NCBI GenBank assembly: GCA_018894775.1
Contig: JAHIPG010000235.1
Coordinates: forward strand, 1-5,582
Source of the DNA: Nanobdellota archaeon
Lineage (GTDB): Archaea > Nanobdellota > Nanobdellia > SCGC-AAA011-G17 > VGLX01
Length of the DNA: 5,582 bases
Direction of reading: 5' to 3'
A program made the translations under genes and the position numbers. The notes beneath the pieces were generated by a model. It saw nothing but the letters and a program-made list of their open reading frames with translations. It ran no database searches and had not been told where the DNA came from. The stretch's first letter is position 1. The number at the start of each line of letters is the position of its first letter. Positions 1-4,680 of the stretch are shown in pieces.

Positions 1-198
1 ATAACAGAAAAAGAAAAAACTATAAGACATTTAACATACGCAACATTATTTTACGCTAAATTCAAAAAAGATTTATCCTCAATAAAACACCCCCTACTTG
101 AAAAGATTAAAATAACTTTAAAAGGAAAGAAAATCCCGGAGTATCCTAAATTAGAAGAACTAAAAGAAAAGGCTGAAATGTATGATATCAAGCTTTAA
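1..198 (+). CDS. C-terminal end of an unrecognised protein (5' truncated by window)
   Basis: An open frame enters from the left edge in frame 1 and stops at TAA 196-198, giving 65 residues that end in EMYDIKL. It is rich in Lys, Glu, Leu and Ile, with no visible membrane segment or catalytic motif, and looks helical and charged. Its last 17 bases overlap the start of the nucleotidyltransferase gene, which implies co-transcription and probably translational coupling. In prokaryotic genomes such nucleotidyltransferases often have a small DNA-binding or antitoxin-like partner just upstream, so this could be that partner. The visible part shows no helix-turn-helix I can defend. The reading frame is supported by the clean open frame, A-rich coding composition and the tight overlap; the function is unknown. 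Confidence 0.6.
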   Translation: MTEKEKTIRHLTYATLFYAKFKKDLSSIKHPLLEKIKITLKGKKIPEYPKLEELKEKAEMYDIKL

Positions 199-838
199 AC
201 AAATAGAAGAACTCTTCAAAGAAATCGAAAAACAACTTAAAAGAAAAGTACATGTTTTCGCAATAGGTGGCACCGTGTTATTACAACAAGGAATGAAACC
301 TGCAACAAAAGATATAGACATTATCACAGAAACAAAAAAAGAATTTGACACTTTCCAAAATACACTAAAATCAAAAGGATTCAAAACTAAGCTTCCTACA
401 ACAGAATACAAACACATGAATATCAATCAAATCTTTATCAGAGAAGACTTCAGAATCGACTTGTTTTATAAAACTGTCTGCAAAGGATTTTCCATTTCCA
501 AAGACATGATTAAAAGAGCAAATATAGTCCTTGAATTAAAAAACCTTAAAGTATTTTTTTGCTCTAACGAAGACATATTCCTCTTCAAAACAATGACAGA
601 AAGAGAAGGAGATCTAGAAGATTGCATTTCCTTAGCACAAAGAGGATTAGACTGGAAAGTTATCCTAACAGAACTCAAAAAACAAATTCACACAAGCGGC
701 AAAGATATCTGGATCACATGGGTCGGTGAAAGACTAGACATACTTGAAGAAAAAGGACTAAGCATACCAATCATGAAAGAAGTAAATAAACTAAGAGATG
801 ATTACTTAAAAAGATACGCAAAAAAGTTAAAGAAATAA
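182..838 (+). CDS. Predicted nucleotidyltransferase (DUF6036/AbiEii-like fold), possible toxin-antitoxin component
   Basis: A 218-residue soluble protein with the hallmarks of the polymerase-beta-like nucleotidyltransferase superfamily. The glycine pair sits in FAIGGT (residues 26-31). The two-acid motif is KDIDII (43-48), with Asp44 and Asp46 as likely metal ligands, and a third acid is Asp93 in FRIDLF. Downstream, FKTMTEREGDLEDCISL (135-151) matches the Lys...Arg...Asp...Asp pattern that follows the catalytic core in DUF6036/AbiEii-type proteins. Such enzymes usually transfer a nucleotide to an RNA or protein target, and several are toxins or antitoxins of two-gene modules; the substrate here cannot be read from sequence. 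The start is ATG 182, overlapping the upstream gene by 17 bases with no strong Shine-Dalgarno, so it is probably translationally coupled. It ends in TAA and appears intact. Superfamily assignment is fairly secure; the toxin-antitoxin role is inference. Confidence 0.75.
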   Translation: MISSFKQIEELFKEIEKQLKRKVHVFAIGGTVLLQQGMKPATKDIDIITETKKEFDTFQNTLKSKGFKTKLPTTEYKHMNINQIFIREDFRIDLFYKTVCKGFSISKDMIKRANIVLELKNLKVFFCSNEDIFLFKTMTEREGDLEDCISLAQRGLDWKVILTELKKQIHTSGKDIWITWVGERLDILEEKGLSIPIMKEVNKLRDDYLKRYAKKLKK

Positions 839-850
839 TCCATTTTAACC

Positions 851-860
851 CTTCTTTTTT
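851..860 (+). terminator. T-rich tract, possible archaeal terminator
   Basis: Thirteen bases after the nucleotidyltransferase stop codon lies CTTCTTTTTT. Archaeal RNA polymerase can terminate on U-rich stretches without a hairpin, and this is the first such tract after the gene. No convincing stem precedes it. Confidence 0.4.
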
Positions 861-937
861 AACTTCTTCATTGGCGCTGTAACTTTTGAGTTAGAGAGGT
901 GGGAGGATTTTCGGCTGTTTTCCTTTTCTCAGGTACC

Positions 938-976
938 GTTAGTGCATGGGAAAAGTTCTGTTAGTGCAAGTGAAAA
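938..976 (+). repeat. Degenerate 17-bp direct repeat, two tandem copies
   Basis: GTTAGTGCATGGGAAAA (938-954) recurs as GTTAGTGCAAGTGAAAA (960-976), with 15 of 17 positions identical and starts 22 bp apart. A looser echo, ATTGTTGCAAGTTGCG (985-1000), follows. The 22-bp period is two helical turns, so two protein-binding sites on one face of the DNA are possible. Confidence 0.55.
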
Positions 977-987
977 TGGGTCCCATT
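975..987. promoter_or_regulatory. 13-bp perfect palindrome, operator-like
   Basis: AATGGGTCCCATT is a perfect inverted repeat of six bases around a central T. The single-base spacer is too short for an RNA hairpin loop, so if functional it is more likely a dimeric protein-binding site. It begins inside the end of the second 17-bp repeat. No gene start lies close by, so its target is unclear. Confidence 0.3.
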
Positions 988-1086
988 GTTGCAAGTTGCG
1001 TGGTTTCTGAAAAGGGTTGTAGTAGGGGAATTCTTGGGATTTTTGGTTGCTAGGTACCGATGTTGCGTGCTGGGACGGAGGAAGAT

Positions 1087-1097
1087 AAACTTATAAG
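1087..1097 (+). promoter_or_regulatory. TATA/BRE-like box without an obvious gene
   Basis: AAACTTATAAG resembles an archaeal BRE plus TATA box. On the plus strand it would start transcription near 1120, just before GTG 1124, which opens only an eight-residue frame ending TAG at 1150 and would then run antisense to the M50 gene. Because CTTATAAG is palindromic it could also drive leftward transcription through the G/T-rich core. In AT-rich DNA this may be chance. Confidence 0.3.
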
Positions 1098-1146
1098 AAT
1101 ATTTTTTCCTTTAAATTTTAGTCGTGAAAGTAGTAAGCCAGAAGAG

Positions 1147-1734
1147 CTAGAAAAAAGAAATAAGGTATCCTAAAGCCCTGAAGACTTTAGCACCATCAAA
1201 AATACCAAAAGGAATCATATTAAAAATAAATAAGAACATATTGATCTTCTTTGTCAATACAGTTAAAATCATCTGTTTATGATTCAGCTTAAAATATTTC
1301 AGATATATTCCTGCAGCGATCCATATCGTAAGATTCATTAAAGGCCCTGCAAAAGCAACAATTCCTGAAACCAAAACATGGGTATCATAAGGGATGGTTA
1401 CATAGCCTGGAACAAATATTATGAAAGGAGCACCAACCATCTTAAGGAACACCCCTAATCCCAAGCCCCAATAACTGGCAAAAAACTCTGTGCTAAGACC
1501 AAAAGCCATAGCAACAAACTTATGCCCTAGCTCATGTAAAACTACAGCAGGACCAGTTATTATTGCTGCATACTTAATGGCTTCCCAGTCTAAACCGCTT
1601 TTCTGTGCGTTAATTAGATGGGACAGGCCACTTTTGCCAAATAATTGTTGAGGCATGAATGCTGAGAATATATAACCTAAAGCAAAAGTCATCACTACTA
1701 ATCTAAAAAACTCCATGAATGTTATCAAAACCAT
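1147..1734 (-). CDS. Site-2-protease-like membrane metalloprotease (peptidase family M50)
   Basis: A 195-residue, strongly hydrophobic protein with several likely membrane segments. It carries the M50 zinc signature HELGH (67-71, after a hydrophobic lead-in), the AGPLMN segment (129-134) and the second family motif NMIPFGIFDG (172-181), whose Asp180 should be the third zinc ligand. Such enzymes cleave transmembrane substrates within the bilayer, often to release regulators or clear membrane proteins; the substrate here is unknown. An in-frame TTG at 1750-1752 would add six residues. I prefer ATG 1732-1734 because a TATA-like box (1754-1761) would place the transcript start at about 1731-1735, giving a leaderless mRNA beginning at this ATG. 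The stop is TAG. The gene is transcribed divergently from valS, shares the intergenic promoter region with it, and shows no operon partner. Compact but apparently complete. Confidence 0.88.
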   Translation of the reverse strand: MVLITFMEFFRLVVMTFALGYIFSAFMPQQLFGKSGLSHLINAQKSGLDWEAIKYAAIITGPAVVLHELGHKFVAMAFGLSTEFFASYWGLGLGVFLKMVGAPFIIFVPGYVTIPYDTHVLVSGIVAFAGPLMNLTIWIAAGIYLKYFKLNHKQMILTVLTKKINMFLFIFNMIPFGIFDGAKVFRALGYLISFF

Positions 1735-1753
1735 AACTAGATATGGAACCAAG

Positions 1754-1761
1754 ATATATAA
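1754..1761 (-). promoter_or_regulatory. TATA box for the M50 gene
   Basis: On the minus strand the sequence reads TTATATAT. Archaeal transcription starts about 25-27 bp downstream of the box centre, which falls at about 1731-1733 and coincides with ATG 1732-1734. This supports a leaderless transcript and decides between the two possible starts. Confidence 0.55.
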
Positions 1762-1772
1762 AAAACTTATTC

Positions 1773-1786
1773 AAAAGCTTTAAAAA
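1773..1786 (+). promoter_or_regulatory. BRE/TATA box for the valS operon
   Basis: AAAAGC followed by TTTAAAAA (TATA-like part 1779-1786) lies about 30 bp before the valS ATG. The expected start site near 1808-1810 leaves a leader of only a few bases, in keeping with the absence of a Shine-Dalgarno. Together with the minus-strand box at 1754-1761 it forms a compact divergent promoter pair. Confidence 0.5.
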
Positions 1787-1812
1787 TAAAAAAACGCTGA
1801 ACATACAAGAAA

Positions 1813-4197
1813 ATGGAACTACCTAAAAAATATGATGCGAAAGAAGTAGAAAAGAAATGGCAGAACTACTGGGAAGAACATCAGATATATAAATTTGACC
1901 TAAGTAGCAAGAAAAAGGTATATTCCATAGATGTTCCACCGCCATACGCATCAGCTGGCCACTTACATATAGGTCACGCTTTACACTACACACAGTTTGA
2001 AATTATAGCAAGATACAGGCGAATGAACGGCTACAATGTCTATTTCGCACCATGCTTTGATAATAATGGACTGCCAACAGAAAAATATGTTGAAGAAAAA
2101 TTCAAGATTTCTAAAAAAACTACAACAAAAGCAGAATTCAGAAAGCTATGCAGGAAAGAATCAGCTAAGGTAGAAAAGGAATATGCAGATAGAGTATTCA
2201 AGAGATTAGGACATTCTTATGACTGGAGCCTAAAATACACAACAATAGATCCAGAATCACAAAAGATTGCTCAAAAATCATTCATAGAATTAGTAAAACA
2301 AGGAGATGCTTATAGACGTGAGGGGCCAACACTATGGTGTACAAAACATCAAACAGCTTTAGCACAGGCAGAAGTAGAAGATGTAGAAAGAACAACAAAG
2401 CTAAACCATATTTATTTTAATCTGGAAGACGGCAAAAAGATAGAAATCGCAACAACAAGACCAGAATTCTTAGCTGCATGCGTAGGAATATTCGTACATC
2501 CAGATGATAAAAGATACAAAAAACTGGTAGGGCAGAAAGCAATAGTCCCAATATTTGAACAAAAAGTTCCGATAATGGCAGATGAAAAAGTAGACATGGA
2601 ATTCGGTTCAGGAATAGTAATGATATGCACATTTGGAGATACATCAGATATAGAATGGTGGAAAAAACACAAACTACCACTGAAAACAATCCTTACAGAA
2701 GAAGGCAAACTGAACTCAGAATGCGGAGTCTACGAAGGACTAAAAATAGCAGAAGCAAGAGAAAAAATACTTCAAGATCTAGACTACAAAGGCTTGTTGA
2801 TCAAACAAGAACCATTACAACAGACAGTTGGAGGATGCTGGAGATGCTCAACTCCTGTTGAGTTCTTAGTTACAAAACAGTGGTTCATCAAAACATTAGA
2901 ACATAAAAAAGCACTAATACATCAAGGAAGACAGATAAACTGGTACCCAGAATTCTACAGGAAAAGATACGAAGACTGGACAAACAACCTGGCATGGGAC
3001 TGGTGTATATCAAGACAAAGATTCTTCGGAGTTCCAATCCCTGTATGGTACTGTAAAAAATGCGGAGAAGTCATGCTACCAGATGAAAAGAACTTACCAA
3101 TAGACCCAGAAGAGGATACACCAAAACAGAAATGTAAATGCGGCTCTGAAGAATTTGAGGCAGACCCAGATGTTTTCGACACATGGATGACATCAAGCAT
3201 GAGCCCACAGATAGCAATGAAATGGCTAGAAAATCCTAAAGATTACAAAAATATGTTCCCAACCTCACTAAGAGTACAGTCTCATGATATAATCCGAACA
3301 TGGGCATTCTATACAATACTAAAATCATACTTACATTTCAAAAAAATACCTTGGAAAGATATAGCACTAGGAACATATGTTCTTGATCCTAAAGGTCATG
3401 GGATGCATAAATCAAAAGGAAACGCAATATGGACACACGAATTAATGGACAAATACAATGTAGACGTAGTAAGATACTGGGTAGGAACAGCAACATTTGG
3501 TGAAGACCTACCATTCCAGGAAAAAGACTTAGTAACAGGACAGAAGTTCCAGACCAAGCTATGGAACGCATCAAAATTTATAATAATGCACCTGGAAGAT
3601 TATAAGAATAGTAAGCCAAAGAAACTAGAAAATATGGACAAATGGCTGCTAAGCAAATTACAACATTTAATAGAAAAAGTAACAGATGCCTACCAGCATT
3701 ATAGGACAGGGGAAGCGAAAAGATTAGTTGAGCAATTCTTCTGGCACATATTCTGTGACAACTATCTTGAAATAGTCAAAGATAGATTATACAATCCTGA
3801 TAAGAGAGGGAAGGAATCAAGACAATCAGCGCAATATACATTATACACAGCGATGCTCGCAATACTAAAAATGATAGCACCAATAATGCCACACATAACA
3901 GAAGAAATATATCACTTCTACTTCAACAAACAAGAGAAAGAGATAAGCCTGCATATAACTGAATGGCCAAAAGCAGATAAGAAAATTATAAATGAAAAGA
4001 TAGAAAACATCGGAGATAAGGCTGTAGACATAATCGGAAAAGTAAGACAGGAAAAAACACAGAACCAAAAATCAATGAAAGAAGAAGTAAAATTAGTATT
4101 AGATGAAAAAGAGCTGGAGATAGTATTAGATGATCTAAAAGCTGTAACAAACGCCACCGAAATAAAATTCGGAAAAAAATTAGAAATCAATCTTTGA
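1813..4197 (+). CDS. valS: Valyl-tRNA synthetase
   Basis: A 794-residue class I synthetase that charges tRNA-Val with valine in the cytoplasm. Domains in order: Rossmann catalytic core with HIGH at 52-55, preceded by VPPPYASAGHL and followed by PCFDNNGLPTE; CP1 editing domain from about 170 to 340 with the TTRPE motif (214-218) and the GSG...FGDTSD segment (265-279); core continuation with DWCISRQRFFGVPIPVW (396-412) and Cys pairs C342/C345, C414/C417 and C441/C443 that may bind zinc; the DPDVFDTWMTSS motif (451-462); KMSKS-equivalent loop GMHKSKGN (530-537); helical anticodon-binding domain (about 605-720); and a short C-terminal alpha/beta tail. The first Lys of KMSKS is replaced by Gly while the second Lys (533) is kept. 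The start is ATG 1813, close behind the predicted transcript start. First gene of the translation cluster; stop TGA. Identification is secure from the Val-type HIGH region and editing domain. Confidence 0.97.
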   Translation: MELPKKYDAKEVEKKWQNYWEEHQIYKFDLSSKKKVYSIDVPPPYASAGHLHIGHALHYTQFEIIARYRRMNGYNVYFAPCFDNNGLPTEKYVEEKFKISKKTTTKAEFRKLCRKESAKVEKEYADRVFKRLGHSYDWSLKYTTIDPESQKIAQKSFIELVKQGDAYRREGPTLWCTKHQTALAQAEVEDVERTTKLNHIYFNLEDGKKIEIATTRPEFLAACVGIFVHPDDKRYKKLVGQKAIVPIFEQKVPIMADEKVDMEFGSGIVMICTFGDTSDIEWWKKHKLPLKTILTEEGKLNSECGVYEGLKIAEAREKILQDLDYKGLLIKQEPLQQTVGGCWRCSTPVEFLVTKQWFIKTLEHKKALIHQGRQINWYPEFYRKRYEDWTNNLAWDWCISRQRFFGVPIPVWYCKKCGEVMLPDEKNLPIDPEEDTPKQKCKCGSEEFEADPDVFDTWMTSSMSPQIAMKWLENPKDYKNMFPTSLRVQSHDIIRTWAFYTILKSYLHFKKIPWKDIALGTYVLDPKGHGMHKSKGNAIWTHELMDKYNVDVVRYWVGTATFGEDLPFQEKDLVTGQKFQTKLWNASKFIIMHLEDYKNSKPKKLENMDKWLLSKLQHLIEKVTDAYQHYRTGEAKRLVEQFFWHIFCDNYLEIVKDRLYNPDKRGKESRQSAQYTLYTAMLAILKMIAPIMPHITEEIYHFYFNKQEKEISLHITEWPKADKKIINEKIENIGDKAVDIIGKVRQEKTQNQKSMKEEVKLVLDEKELEIVLDDLKAVTNATEIKFGKKLEINL

Positions 4198-4208
4198 CAT
4201 TCTACAAA

Positions 4209-4679
4209 ATGGAAGACGAATACCTAGCTAAGCTTAGGAAATATCTTGAAGAGCATGACGCGAAATGCGAAATATTAAATCTAAATACCAGCGTTGCTAC
4301 ATGTGTAGAAGCAGCAGTACAGATGGGAGAGAATGCTGAAGATATCGTAAAAAGCATAGTCTTCTACAAAGATGATCTGGTGATAATCGCAATAGTAAGA
4401 AAAGAAGACAGGATTGATAAATCAAAGATATCAAAATTCCTTGAACTCACAGGAATAAAACTAACCAGCCCAGATGAAACACTAGAAAAGACAGGCTATC
4501 CAGTAGGAGGCGTACCGCCGCTAGGAGTGGAAGCACAATACCTGATGGATGAAAAGGCAGCTGAAAAAGAAGAGGTCATCGCGGGCGGAGGAAACAGCTA
4601 CACATTAATCAAAATCAAAACACAAGAATTATTAAGATTAAACAAGGCTAAGATAATAGACTTAAGAAAAGAATCATAA
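4209..4679 (+). CDS. Free-standing aminoacyl-tRNA deacylase, YbaK/ProX-type editing domain
   Basis: A 156-residue soluble protein consisting of one YbaK/prolyl-tRNA-editing domain. Counting from ATG 4209, family landmarks are Lys48 in DIVKSIVFYKD (the conserved lysine of the active-site region), GYPVGGVPPLG (96-106) and AGGGN (125-129). Proteins of this family hydrolyse mischarged aminoacyl-tRNA, classically Cys- or Ala-tRNA-Pro, with other members acting on Ser, Thr or 2-aminobutyrate products; the specificity here cannot be read. A longer form starting at TTG 4194 would overlap the valS stop by four bases (TTGA) and add MTFYK. I favour ATG 4209, 11 bases after that stop, because the conserved domain begins right there, but neither start has a Shine-Dalgarno, so reinitiation after valS is likely. 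It sits between valS and prf1 in a translation operon. Intact; stop TAA. Confidence 0.88.
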   Translation: MEDEYLAKLRKYLEEHDAKCEILNLNTSVATCVEAAVQMGENAEDIVKSIVFYKDDLVIIAIVRKEDRIDKSKISKFLELTGIKLTSPDETLEKTGYPVGGVPPLGVEAQYLMDEKAAEKEEVIAGGGNSYTLIKIKTQELLRLNKAKIIDLRKES

Positions 4680-4680
4680 A

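Larger units (their letters stand above)
931..1074 (+). repeat. Pair of AGGTACCG repeats bounding the G/T-rich core
   Basis: AGGTACCG occurs at 931-938 and again at 1052-1059, starts 121 bp apart. Each is followed by a related GT-rich stretch ending in GGG: TTAGTGCATGGG (939-950) and ATGTTGCGTGCTGGG (1060-1074). The GGTACC core is self-complementary, so the copies could pair in RNA, but complementarity does not extend beyond six bases. Function unknown. Confidence 0.4.
839..1146. other. 308-bp gene-free region with G/T-rich core
   Basis: No credible protein-coding gene is found here. The core (881-1080) differs sharply from the flanks: by hand count about 46% GC with 67 G to 25 C and 68 T to 40 A, so about two thirds of plus-strand bases are G or T, whereas the preceding gene is A-rich on the same strand. 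It contains a degenerate direct repeat, a 13-bp palindrome, two copies of AGGTACCG and, at its right end, a TATA-like box. No tRNA, 5S, RNase P or SRP RNA signature was recognised on either strand. It could be an unrecognised structured RNA, a regulatory or replication-related site, or the remains of a mobile element; nothing visible decides between these. Confidence 0.6.

Noticed and set aside
899..964. GTG-initiated 21-codon frame in the G/T-rich block
   Set aside because: Too short, no promoter or ribosome-binding signal, no recognisable motif.
849..1010. Open frame of about 53 codons through the G/T-rich block on the plus strand
   Set aside because: It has no usable start codon near its beginning, no family resemblance, and composition unlike the coding genes of this window.
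839..1146. tRNA or other standard structural RNA gene
   Set aside because: No cloverleaf, T-loop consensus, 5S, SRP or RNase P landmarks could be found on either strand by eye.
1124..1150. Leaderless GTG mini-frame of eight residues after the TATA-like box at 1087-1097
   Set aside because: Length is at chance level and it runs into the M50 gene on the opposite strand.
1735..1752. TTG start adding six residues to the M50 protease
   Set aside because: It would lie upstream of the predicted transcript start and is a rarer start codon.
2412..2861. Overlapping open frames on both strands inside valS
   Set aside because: They are shadows of the valS reading frame with no independent coding signal; valS is unambiguous here.
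4194..4208. TTG start for the deacylase overlapping the valS stop as TTGA
   Set aside because: Possible, but ATG 4209 lies at the natural beginning of the domain and ATG is favoured; kept as an alternative in the entry.
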